From NCBI GenBank assembly GCA_019916065.1, contig CM034238.1:3560199-3624198 (forward strand): DNA of 64,000 bases. The letters are read 5' to 3'. Both the position numbers and the translations under genes were made by a program. The notes under the pieces are model-generated. The model was not told the origin of the DNA, ran no database searches, and saw only the letters and a list, made by a program, of their open reading frames with translations. The first letter of the stretch is position 1. Every line of letters starts with the position of its first letter. Positions 46,346 to 57,300 of the stretch are shown piece after piece. The DNA is from Vitellaria paradoxa (lineage: Eukaryota; Streptophyta; Magnoliopsida; Ericales; Sapotaceae).

Positions 46346-46963
46346 TGATGATTCAGTATCTTCGTCCTCTCCCAAAGATCCGCCCAAGTCCAGGAACTAT
46401 TTGGAACACTGGTGTGTTGCCTGCTAAAAAGCCTCAAATGCTTAAGTTAGCAAGAGAGTTCAAAGATTCAATTTGGCAGAGTTTTAGTAGGGTAAGAATC
46501 CCATACCTGTGTTATGTCAAAGTCTCTGTTTTTAATATGAAAAGTGTTCGCGTGAATTGACGAGCATGCAGTTACTCGTAACTATATGCAACGTGTTTTT
46601 CTTTCCTTCATTAGGTGATGCCACCTGTACCTGTAAATCCTTAGAAATCCCAAGGTTGGTTCTTCAACTTGTTAACTAACGTGTTTCGACGTGTTTCTCA
46701 TTGATATGATTGATATTAGCTCATTCATAGGCGTATCTATAGGTATCGTTAAATTGGGATGAAACACGTGATCTCATGATGTAAGTCGCTTTGAAGGCAC
46801 CAATCGGAATATCGTTCACTTGGATCTCCATCTGGGTAGTAGGGACCAATCGGGATAGATACACTCGGGCAGACCAATTTGGTAAATATTTCACTTGGGT
46901 GACCCGACTAAGTAAGAGAACCCGCTCGATGCCCCTAGTCGAGCATGGGCTCTCCCTATATCA
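46346..46963 (-). repeat. LTR of the Gypsy element (5' LTR by pol orientation)
   Basis: 618 bp from TGATGATTCAG to TATATCA. Its left edge abuts the likely primer-binding site of the minus-strand element. Confidence 0.85.
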
Positions 46964-46968
46964 TAAGA

Positions 46969-48340
46969 GAACATAACCAAAATTTCTGTATTCATTTTTC
47001 TTTGAAGTGATTAGCCCGTAACAATTTTACCTATTTTTAAGAACTTTTTTTTTTTTAATAAAATTATTATGGTTATGTACTAATAATTTGAGTTTATGTT
47101 TTTACATACATATTATGTAAACTAGATATAAATAGTATTAAGTAATGGATAATTGCACTTTCTTTTGTTGGGATTTGACTTAAAAATAGATTACTATATT
47201 TAGTGTAAATGTCAAGATTAGTTGACCAAAAAAAAATCACAAAAATAGATAGATAAAAATATATTTTTATTCAATTTTTATGTTAACATGAAATGTTATT
47301 TATTTTATTAAATATATTTAACTTGTCTTTATTTTTTAACTAATATTTGTTGAACCACGACATATGAGTTTATATAATATTTGTGATATAAATTTAATTA
47401 AATTTAATATTTCTTATAATTTGTTTTTTATTCAAAGAGAAATATGTGTTAGCTTACACTCCATTTGGAAACATCCATATCTTAAAATTGATTTCATATT
47501 AAAACAAAAAATTGATTTGAATTGATTTGATTTGATTTGATTTGATTTGATTTGGTAAATAAAATTTTGTGTGTTGAACACATTTTGAATTGAAGAATTG
47601 AATTGATTTAGTTTGTGAGAAATATTAAATTTGATCGTGTTAATAGGAAGTCGAAAATATCATAAATATGATAAAAGAGGATAAATTTGTTCACTTACTT
47701 AGATTACTTAAGAAAAAAATAAATTTTCATTAAACACTATTATTTTGGATTAGATTTCAAATTATACAAAAATTTCGAAATTTAAGTTATGAGATGGAAT
47801 CAAATCTAGTTCATAAAAATTTATTTTGATTTCAAATTGAAGAATTGATGAGAATGCTCATCAAATAAAATGGAATTCACCATTTCAAACGGAGTGATTG
47901 GAGTTGTGTATTTTTAGTCAATGCTAATGTGTAATTATGACCAACTATTATTATTATTATTTTTTTATAACGGATGACCAACTATTTATCATTTGCTTAA
48001 CACAAAGATTAAAGTTGAAAAAAATGATAATTTGAATGGCATTAACTTTGGGGTAAATTACATTTGGATCTCTTGAACATTTAGATAATTACACTAAAAA
48101 TTCCCTCAATATTTGATAATTACAGATACTCTTATTTTGAAATGTTATCAACACTTAGATCCATTCCGTTAATTTTATCCCTAACTCTATTAAAATTTTT
48201 TTAAAAAACAAAATTACCATCAAATTTATTAAAAATACATATCCCAACATTAACCACCCTGCGCCGCCGCTAAACTTCTCTAGCAAGCCGACGTCACTGA
48301 AAACCTAGCGTGTGTGGCTTTCGAGGTAGTCACCCAGTAA
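46969..48340. other. Spacer before copy C, no gene seen
   Basis: Continues the homology with 19512-20850. It contains a short ATTTGATTTG-type pentamer run at about 47516-47553. From 48051 it includes the left half of the MITE-like element also found before copy B. Confidence 0.65.
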
Positions 48341-48392
48341 GTCCAAAAAGTACTGGGTTCATTTTGGTAAGTTTTGGATCTCCTTCTGGTAC

Positions 48393-48633
48393 GTGGAAGT
48401 CCGCAGCCGTTACCCTGTACTGGGGTGCGCACAAGCCGAAGCACGCTCCAGGACCCTAGCCGGCAAAGATCCCTGGAGAGTTAACCAGCCTAGGCAAGCC
48501 CTGGCTGACCGGCACGACCGAGAGGAGGCCATTAAGCACCCGCCATTACAGCGGTAACCCACCCCCCGTGGGGGAGTCGAACCCGGAACCTCGAGAGGCC
48601 CAAGCTCTAAGGCGAGCCCGACTTCCACTCTGC
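48393..48633 (-). mobile_element. GC-rich SINE-like block with a box B motif
   Basis: Read on the minus strand it starts near GTGGAAGTCGGGCTCGCC and has the perfect pol III box B GGTTCCGGGTTCGACTCCC region. It is strikingly GC-rich against its AT-rich surroundings. The 9-base GTGGAAGTC occurs inverted at both ends. No poly(A) tail or target duplication is clear. A tRNA-derived SINE is the best guess. Confidence 0.45.
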
Positions 48634-48921
48634 TTTATGTGGTTCGAGGAAGACATCCTCGAGGTTCTTCAGGGCAGCTCTCTTTTCCTCCAACATTATG
48701 CGTAAGAGATTCCTTTTCGTGGGTGATTTTGCTTTGTCGGAGTTGGTTTTTCCCAGCGCAACAATGATAGAATCGAATCGTTGCAGATAGACAATTTTGT
48801 AATTCAATGGTTTTTGGAAACCCATCTCGGTGAGCTGTATGGTGACGATTCCTCCTATCTTGAGAGTCTTGTCAATGAATTCCATACTTGATTGGAATCC
48901 ATGGATGACTTTTTCCCACAA
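48607..48921 (-). pseudogene. Possible gene fragment of unknown function
   Basis: A minus-strand open frame of 104 codons: MWEKVIHGFQSSMEFIDKTL, KIGGIVTIQLTEMGFQKPLN, YKIVYLQRFDSIIVALGKTN, ending LLRIMLEEKRAALKNLEDVF and PHKAEWK before the SINE-like block. The frame stays open upstream to about 48942. Amphipathic, charged composition looks protein-like rather than random. I do not recognise the family. It may be one exon of a captured host gene, with 3' sequence replaced by the SINE-like block. Confidence 0.4.
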
Positions 48922-49990
48922 TCTGCAACTTTTCCCAAAATCTTAAATCAACCACCCCCACTGCTGTAGATTTAGATTCTACCTAACTAATCTTTCCAAC
49001 CAAACTTGATATAATTCATTGATTTAGTCGAAATTTCATATCCGCAAACCCAGGTTTTCTTGTTAACTACATGTGCAAGTTTTCAATTGCTCTCCGTTTG
49101 GGTTCTTCATCCATTGGTGGGTTCACATTGGTTTATCAATTCACCCAGAATTTTGATGCAGTGAGGAATTGGCATGGGTTTGTGTATCTATGTACAGGGT
49201 TTAGATTATTAAGAGATGTAGGGGAAAGAGAAGTGGTGCGCGGTGAATGGTGGGGTAGGATTTGTGGCGAGGCATTTGGTGGAAATGCTTGTCTATGGCG
49301 AAAGTAAACCTCTCATGGCAGCATCCAATAGATACAAAGGAAAAGGCGAAATCCAATGTACCAAGGCATAAAATCTACACAGCACCAGGCTATAGTTCTT
49401 CTGCTTTCAAAAACCCTATGTTTAAGTCTACTCCAACGTAGAGAAAAGTAATTCTCAGGGACAAAAAAGTGTGAACCTTTCAGAAACATAAAGTAGACAG
49501 AGAGAGCAAAGAAAATAAATGGCAATATAGCTAAGTAACAGTTCACAAAGACTAGCAAAAATAAAGTAGATTCCCTTTTCTTTCCCTCTTTTGTTTATGG
49601 GTAGGAGAAATTGTAACAATCTTTTTATTTTATTTCTCCAAAATCTTCTTCCCCAATTAAACACTATTTTTGATCTAAAGCAGGCTTCAATGTCTTCTCA
49701 ATTGAGACCAAAATGATGAGGACTGAGTTTGAGCTTCCAACAAAGAAAAACACAATAGGAATAATATAAAGAATTCCTGATATGGAAATGTACCAGTTGA
49801 TGAAATTGAAGATATGGATCAATACCCAACAACTACACAAGAACAGGAAATGGGAAGTTGGATGGAAAACTTTTAAGAGGTTCTCAAATGGGTGCCCAAA
49901 AAAAGATCAGAAAGAATTAAATTCTACTCGAATTGAATTATACAAAAAGTGAATTGCACAGAATATCTAAAGATATGCTCCTAAAATGGG

Positions 49991-50023
<33 letters not shown>
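49991..50023. repeat. AT microsatellite
   Basis: A pure run of alternating A and T. Confidence 0.9.
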
Positions 50024-50027
<4 letters not shown>

Positions 50028-50710
50028 TGTGGAGCATAAAATGATTGCTTAAATTCTACAAGAAAAATCAAATACCCCAATTGTAACTACCTGCAGAAAT
50101 AGCAATGGAAGCATTAAATTCCTACTTTTACAGATCAAGGACTAATTTTTACAGAGTTAGTAGGCCACTCATACAGAGAGAGAAACCTTTGCTGATACCG
50201 ATTCATAGACTCATGTCGAGAAATCGAGACTTTTGCACTCAGAGACTCGATTCGAATGAAGAATTGGTAGTGGCCTGCTCTGGGTTTTGGGGAGAACTGA
50301 AAGTCCTCAAATCCAATGTCTATCTCCCTCTCCCGCTCTCTCTCTCTCTCTCTCTCTATACTTCTTTTTCTCACGGTAAACTTAACTTTGTAATAGAGTT
50401 CACTGAGCGTGGTGCCCGCTTCTACCAAGGTAGGCTTTCAGATCAATGGAGGTAGATCGGGGATTGAACAGGTCGAGAATAATAAATGGTTAGTTGGAGA
50501 CGTAGGAGAAGATAAAAGGTAAACTTGACATATTGAAAAAATTTTTTAGCTAATATCATCGTTTTAACTGATATTCTAACGAAATATTAATAGAGGGAGT
50601 TTAAATAATATTTTAAAATAAAAAAATATTTATAATTTTTAAATATTAATGAGTCTATATATTATTATTCAAATTTTTAGAAAATTTACGTGTAATTTAC
50701 TTAATTTTAA

Positions 50711-51077
50711 GCAACCCAACGGTCCCCAGCTCACTCTGCCCATTCGCGGCCTTTCCCGGTCGCGTGGAAATATCCATTCCCATTTTATCCTCCCAGTGCA
50801 GTGACGACGCGATTTGCGCCAAGTAACCAAAAAATAAATAACATAATTTATTATGGTAATTAATTTTATTTAAATAAAATATTCAACTCTTTTTTTTATA
50901 AAATAAACTAAATTTAATAAAATACACATAAACTAATTGATTTAATATCATAGATTATTTTAATAATAATTAATTTAATAATTATATTAATAAATAACCT
51001 GATTATACAAAGCTACCACCGGCGCTGCCGTCTTCTTCGAATTCGATCGAGTTTCTTTGAGACCCTAGCTAGCTGTG
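50711..51077 (+). promoter_or_regulatory. Presumed 5' UTR and promoter of NHD1 copy C, with an extra AT-rich block
   Basis: Flanks match 21132-21336 of copy B. Between GTGCAGTGAC and ACAAAGCTACC, copy C has about 200 bases of mostly A/T where copy B has about 50 bases of unique sequence. The block ends within about 75 bases of the start codons, so it must change the leader or the core promoter. Confidence 0.5.
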
Positions 51078-51084
51078 ATGTCCT

Positions 51085-51339
51085 ATGCTCTGTTGCCAAT
51101 CAGAACTCGTTCCCTTTCCCCAGCTCACCAATTCAAGAAAACGATCGCTTCTTTCTTCATCTCCGTGTTCGGATTTCTCCTTATCCGAGCCCTGGTTTGG
51201 TTTGCCTTTCTTGAAGTTCAGAGGCACAAGACTCTGCGGCGGCAATGGCGTTCTCGCGCGCGCCGAAGACAAGGCCCGAGACTCATCGCCGTCGTCTCCT
51301 CAACAACAGCCACAGCCTACTTCCGAGAAACAAATCAAG
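51085..51339 (+). CDS. NHD1: NHD1 copy C exon 1, alternative start
   Basis: 85 codons in phase 0. The first about 18 residues (MLCCQSELVPFPQLTNSR) come from a frame not used in the ancestor; after the extra A the normal frame resumes as KRSLLSSSPCSDFSLSEPWF, then GNGVLARAEDKARDSSPSSP. Neither ATG has a strong context: position -3 is G for 51078 and C for 51085. Confidence 0.65.
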
Positions 51340-54300
51340 GTTTTCGTCATTCCGTTAACAGTTTCTCAACGAAAGAAATTGACACGAATTTGATTGTTTG
51401 CTCACTCAATTAGTTGTTTTGGTGTGCTCTTATCAAAGACTCGAATGGATTGAATTAATTTGAAAGATAGCTGAGCATGTTCTTTCAATTACTGTGTGAG
51501 AACTTGATTACTAATAGGGAGTAATATCTCCATATATTGGTGTTGGAGGTCAATTCTAGTTTATTTGAAAAAGAAGGTCAAGTTTTGGTTTCGTGAGATT
51601 TGTGAAGATGCAGTGATTCTCTAGGTTTTCATATCATGTGCTCGGCAATGGTACAAAATTCTCCTCAACTCCCTTTGAAATGCCTAATTGTATTTCCTTT
51701 TTTTTTTTTTTTTTTGTTGAAATAAATTTACACGTAAGACAACTTCTCTTTAGTGGGAAACCAACTCGAACAAAGAAATGTGGTCATCTTAGTTGATCAG
51801 GACGTGCTTGTCCTTGATATTCTGACATTTCTTAGTAGAATTACTGAATTATTAATTATAGAAGCAAATAGAATAAGGTGCTTTTTATACTGAATGATTA
51901 ATTGTAGTTGAGTTTGATTAGAATAACAGATTATACAGTACTAAATTGACCTATTTCTATATTTTCCTGTCCTTTCCTTTTGTTAGACAATGGAAACTTC
52001 ATGGAACGTACTTAGTCTTTGACACTTTGTTCCATTCAAGCAACTTTTGTTGGATCAGAAGTTGAGCATGTTCTGTCAATTACTGTGTGAGAACTTGATT
52101 ATTAATTGGGACTACTATCTCCAGATATTGGTGTTGGGGGTCTATTCTAGTTTATTTGAAAAAGAAGGTCGAGTTTTGGTTTTGTGAGATTTGTGAAGAT
52201 GCAGTGATTCTCTAGGTTTTCATATCATGTGCTCGGCAATGGTACAAAATTCTCCTCAACTGCTTTTTGAAATGCCTAATTGTATTTCCTTTTCTTTTTT
52301 TGTTGAAATAAATTTTCATGTAAGACAACTTCTCTTTAGTGGGAAACCAACTCGAACAAAGAAAGGCGGTCGTCTTGGTTGATCAGGATGTGCCTGTCCT
52401 TGATATTCTGACATTTCTTAGTAGAATTACTGAATTATTAATTGTAGAAGCAAATAGGATAGCGTGCTTTTTATACTGAATGATTAATTGTAGTTGAGTT
52501 TAATTAGAATAACAGAATATATGGTACTAAATTGACCTCTTTCCATATTTTCCTGTCCTTTCCTTTTGTTAGACAATGGAAACTTCATGGAACATACTTA
52601 GTCTTTGACACTTTGTTCCATTCAAGCAACTTTTGTTGGATTAGAAGTTGAGCATGTTCTGTCAATTACTGTGTGAGAACTTGATTATTAATAGGGAGTA
52701 CTATCTTCAGATATTGGTGTTGGAGGTCTATTCTAGGTTATTTGAAAAAGAAGATCGAGTTTTGGTTTTGTGAGATTTGTGAAGATGCAGTGATTCTCTA
52801 GGTTTTCATATCATGTGCTTGGCAATGGTACAAAATTCTCCTCAACTCCTTTTCGAAATGCCTAATTGTATTTCCATTTCTTTTTTTGTTGAAATAAATT
52901 TTCACGTAAGACAACTTCTCTATAGTGGGAAACCTACTCGAACAAAGAAATGTGGTTGTCTTAGTTGATCAGGATGTGCTTGTCCTTGATATTCTGACAT
53001 TTCTTAGTAGAATTACTGAATTATTAATTGTAGAAGCAAATAGAATAAGGTGCTTTTTATACTGAATGATTAATTGTAGTTGAGTTTGATTAGAATAACA
53101 GAATATACGGTACTAAATTGACCTCTTTCTATTTTTTTCTGTCCTTTCCTTTTGTTAGACAATGGAAACTTCATGGAACATGCATAGTCTTTGACACTTT
53201 GTTCCATTCAAGCAACTTTTGTTGGATTAAAAACGGAGTTGATGGAGTTGCATTAGAAAGGCATCAAGGGGATGGGACGTTACCTGTGTACAAATAGGCA
53301 GAGAGAACTTGTCCAAGTCCAACTTATGTAACAATCACATTGTCATATGCCACAGCTTTGCACACTTTTTGCTGCGTTGTGTTCTTTCTCCTACTAGTCA
53401 TACCACAAGCCAATGTCTATGCACCACCAGGAGTTGATACCGTCATCTGGAGCATATGATCCTTTGTGTTCAGTTGATGAAACAAGCTCGCAAGATTTTG
53501 AGGCGACTTATCAGCCAAAAACTAAGTTGGTTAAATCTCTTGCAGTTGTTGCAGCAGCTGCAACAGGGGCAGCAGCAATTAATCATTCCTGGGTTGCTGC
53601 GAACCAGGTCCCTCTTTATCTTTTTTCTTGATGTTACTGCTCCAAGGTTTTTGTTGACTTACATAGACTGGGTAGAAAATTTTCATAGATGTATATGGAT
53701 GTAATAGGCAAACATTTCACCTGCTTTCTCACGTTGCAGGATGTTACTATGGCATTACTATTTGGAATAGGATACGTAGGCATAATTTTTGAAGAATCTC
53801 TGGCCTTCAATAAAAGTGGAGTAGGATTGTTAATGGCTGTAAGTTTGTGGGTTATACGAAGCATTGGGGTAAGATATATATTCACTTCTCACTTTTAGTT
53901 AACATCTGCTCCAGCTATAATTTATATTGCGTTCATTCTCATAGTATCAATTTGTTACGATGGTGACATAATCGCCTGATATTTATAATTGACACAGAAT
54001 GTAGTTGGTTAATTTTTCTTATTAATTTGTGTTGTTTTCTTGGACAAAATAATGTATATAAAAGTCAATTTTTACTTTTCCCCCTTTGTATGGCCTCGTC
54101 TTTTATGGTTGCTGCAAGCTGTAGTATTTACGGTGTGTTGGACTTCAATAATTTTTTCTTCATAATTTTTAATCCCGTGTCCTTGGTTGGTATTTCACCG
54201 AAAAATCCTGTCTGATATTCCAATTAGTGACTTAAAATTGTGTATGGTTCATAGAATATATATATTCACATGTTTGACAAGTACTGCGTACCAATAGGTA

Positions 54301-57300
54301 CTTGTGTACTGTAAGATAGAATGTACAACCACTTCTCGTAGACCCATCGTTTGATCACCCACCATTTTGTCTGGTTTTAAAAATTAATGTGATTTGCCCT
54401 TTGACCTCGTGAAGAAGTTAGTAAACCAGCACTAATGCAGTAAATGATGAAAAGAGTGCATTTGAGTTGGATTCCGTTGAAACACAAAATGACAATCACA
54501 ATTTAAGTGATCTGAGTTCCCAGCAATGTGTAGATGATCACAATGAAAAAGCTTATGTTTTATCAATGGCAATAAAGATGAATTATACGTTGAGAATACA
54601 GAATATACAGTTTATACGTGCAGCTGAACTATGCCTATATCTACAGCTTGCTTCAGTGGCAGCTCTTGTTATCCAAGTTGATCCGCATTGAATGAGTCTT
54701 GGGGTATCGATACTCTCTTAGAAGCAGGAAGCTAGCATCCAAGGATCTTCACATCCATCTATAATGTACTTACTGACACTGATATTGTGACTTCATTTAA
54801 AACTTCATTAGCACCTTTGTATGCAGTTTCCCTTAATCCAAATTAAAATCTTCTAAGATCCACCATACTTGATTAGTTGATTGGGTAAGATCTCTAAATC
54901 AAGATCCTTAACTAACTTTTGTTGCATGAGATGATATGGTCAAATTTAAGATTGAGATTTATTTATTTTGGGAAAGCTATTAGGCCAATTTAATTATATA
55001 GCAAGGGCTTGACGTGCTATTTATGGAGGTTAAGATTTAGAACTTCTATTGAAGGTTCATTGGTTGGATGATCAAGGAAAAGCATTATGGCACATGTTTT
55101 CATTATACACATTTTTTCAATCATTTCATTTCCCATCACAGACTCACAGTGAATTATGTCTAGAAGTTTGGACGAAGCTTGTTATCCATTTACAATTGTA
55201 ACTGATTCTCTTCTCAATTGAGGAAGAAGTGGGTAACAAAGTCATCTTTTTGCATGCAAACATTGTGTATCATGGAATAAATGATTTACTTTTCTACTAT
55301 ATCCACTTTCAGCTTCTTTAGGGCAACCATGCATGCAAAGGTTTTTATCCAGGTACGGAGGCTTCATACCCTGAAGTTGTAGAGGCAAGTTCCAATTGAG
55401 GTAGGAGATCCATCATATCCGTACAAAAAAACCGGCACAGGTAGCAGTGGTTGCCTTTACGTTTATAAAGGGCTCAACTTTCCCTTTTGTCACTGACTCT
55501 CCTAGCATATCTGCCAAAAGCAGGAGCAACTGCACCTGCTACTGCTAGCTAAAAGAGAACTGCTACTGCTCAGTAGAGGAAGCTGACACATATGGTTCTC
55601 CTTCACTTAACTTGAAACTTTCCAAAGCCAGCGATTGCATTTATAAAGTAGGTTCTGTAGAGCTCTGCTTGTCGGCTTACCACTTCCACCTGGACATTCA
55701 AAGAACAGTAATTGGATCCTCATGCAATCAGAAAAATGATATAGAGTAGAAAAATCCAATAATTTTTGTGGCCTAAATCCTGCTAAGAGATGAGAGAGAC
55801 AATTATGAGGAACCAAGTTGGAACGTTTTATTTGGGAAAATAGTTAAGATCAAGAGTCTGTCATCTTTTAATTTTGTATAAGATTTTCAATGTTTAGTTT
55901 CAAAGCATTTCGTTATTGAAAACCACCAAGTGCTCTAAGCCATCAAAAGGCAGGAGGTTCCTTTGTTTGATGATTATAATGATCTAGGGCATAGTTGGGA
56001 CAACTTGATCACTATGATTGCCACTTCAGAGTGTTTTTCAAATAAATCACCAAAGCTGAAAAACTGTGTTGTGTATAACGAATTGCAATCAAATTAATCT
56101 ATTGATTCTTCAAATATAACTGAAAATTAGAGGATCCAAGGCTTTGTTTGATTAGGAGGGATTGGCTTAGCAATCTAGTGAACTCCACAAGTGAAAATTG
56201 CTAGAATAAGTTGAGAGATGAAATTTGCTTCCCACATAGTTTGTGTTAAACTGTTAGCCACTACATGACCTCAAAGCCTGAGTTGCTAGAGATATCGGTA
56301 ATTTTATTAATTAATACTCCCAACATGTTCCCTCATGTATGATTAGATTAACTTATTTTTTGTAAGGCCAAACATGTGTGAATATTGATTTTTTGGGTTG
56401 GCTGTGAGATTTAAATGCAGAACATTTGCCTACTCTAATACCATATTAAATTGTTAGTAATTGTCTCACCTAAAACCAAAAGCTGTTAGAGAGAAGGGTA
56501 ATTTTATTATTATATTATTATTTTGTATTCTTAGCAATCTAAACCAAGGGATACAGCATCCCTCATGGAGGGTGGTATGGTAAGTCTTATAGGTTAAAGA
56601 TTGGCACTTTTGCCCCATGCACATCGACCAAGAAAAAGTCTATCAAACATGATATAAATAACAATTTTATGTGGGGGAAAAGATGTCCATTCATATCTAT
56701 TGTCCTCCTAATCCTTCTTTATCCACCCTAACCAAACATAATATAAATAATCTCGTACAAAAATATAATTCTCTATTATCCCACGTTACATATCCCTCTA
56801 TTCCCATGGATTCAAACAAACATAACCCAAGTGGGTATTTGGGCGTAGGAGTAGGATACATATCCCCCTAGCCCTACCTTTTTTGTATCCGGTAAACACT
56901 AATAATTTTGAAGAAATATGAGAGTCCATGTATCATTGAATGTATCACTGAGTTTGCTTAATTGGGTGTTACTTTTAAGCATGTCAAGGAGGGTAATTCC
57001 TAAACCGAGTCTTTCTCTCTGTCCCCCTCCCTCCCTCCCTCTGTCTCTCTCTCTCTGAATTGATCAATTTCTTCAGATAAGCAACTTCCCTTCAAAATCA
57101 TCTGTGTGGCAATGCATGTTATGGTTAAATCTATAGCAGTTTTTTGTGTTTGGTGAATACATTTGCTTTTTCACAAAAATTGCAATTTGATAACAATTAT
57201 AAAATTTACAGACTTAATGCTTGTTTAAGCTTTAGTATAAATGTAAATAGTAGAATAACTGTATGTTGGTGACCTTTTCTGCTATTGTGCAACAACAATA

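Larger units (their letters stand above)
42986..46963 (-). mobile_element. Decayed Ty3/Gypsy element, probably Tat lineage, with an antisense gene remnant
   Basis: 3978 bp between TAAGA duplications (42981-42985, 46964-46968). The first spacer shows the unfilled site at about 19507. LTRs of about 602 and 618 bp begin TGATG; pol runs on the minus strand, so 46346-46963 is the 5' LTR. Next to it, on the minus strand, GGCACCATCTGTGGG is a likely primer-binding site. The internal part is only 2.76 kb: reverse transcriptase and RNase H fragments, then a + strand remnant next to the 3' LTR. Gag, protease and integrase are not recognisable. An antisense gene between pol and the 3' LTR is known from the Tat lineage. 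The LTRs are clearly diverged, so this is an old insertion, but younger than the duplication. Confidence 0.85.
48342..50428. other. 2.1-kb segment present only in the B-C spacer
   Basis: The first spacer passes directly from CACCCAATAA to GATAGATCAG at about 20850, whereas here about 2.1 kb intervenes. It holds a GC-rich tRNA-like block, an open minus-strand frame, an AT microsatellite at 49992-50022 and a CT microsatellite at 50330-50357. No clear terminal repeats or target duplication were found, so insertion here and deletion in the other spacer are both possible. It lies inside an older MITE-like element. Confidence 0.6.
25622..56513 (+). repeat. Tandem unit B-C of the NHD1 array
   Basis: Begins ATTATTTTGTATTCTCAGC as base 1 does. 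It is longer than the preceding unit, mainly through the gag-only element, the Gypsy element, the 2.1-kb segment and the intron 1 triplication. Confidence 0.85.

Noticed and set aside
47516..47553. A CRISPR-like short repeat run
   Set aside because: Contiguous ATTTG units without spacers: a simple plant microsatellite.
50105..50455. 116-codon + strand frame and 97-codon minus-strand frame over a CT repeat
   Set aside because: Both depend on the microsatellite; no recognisable domain or splice support, so not listed as genes.
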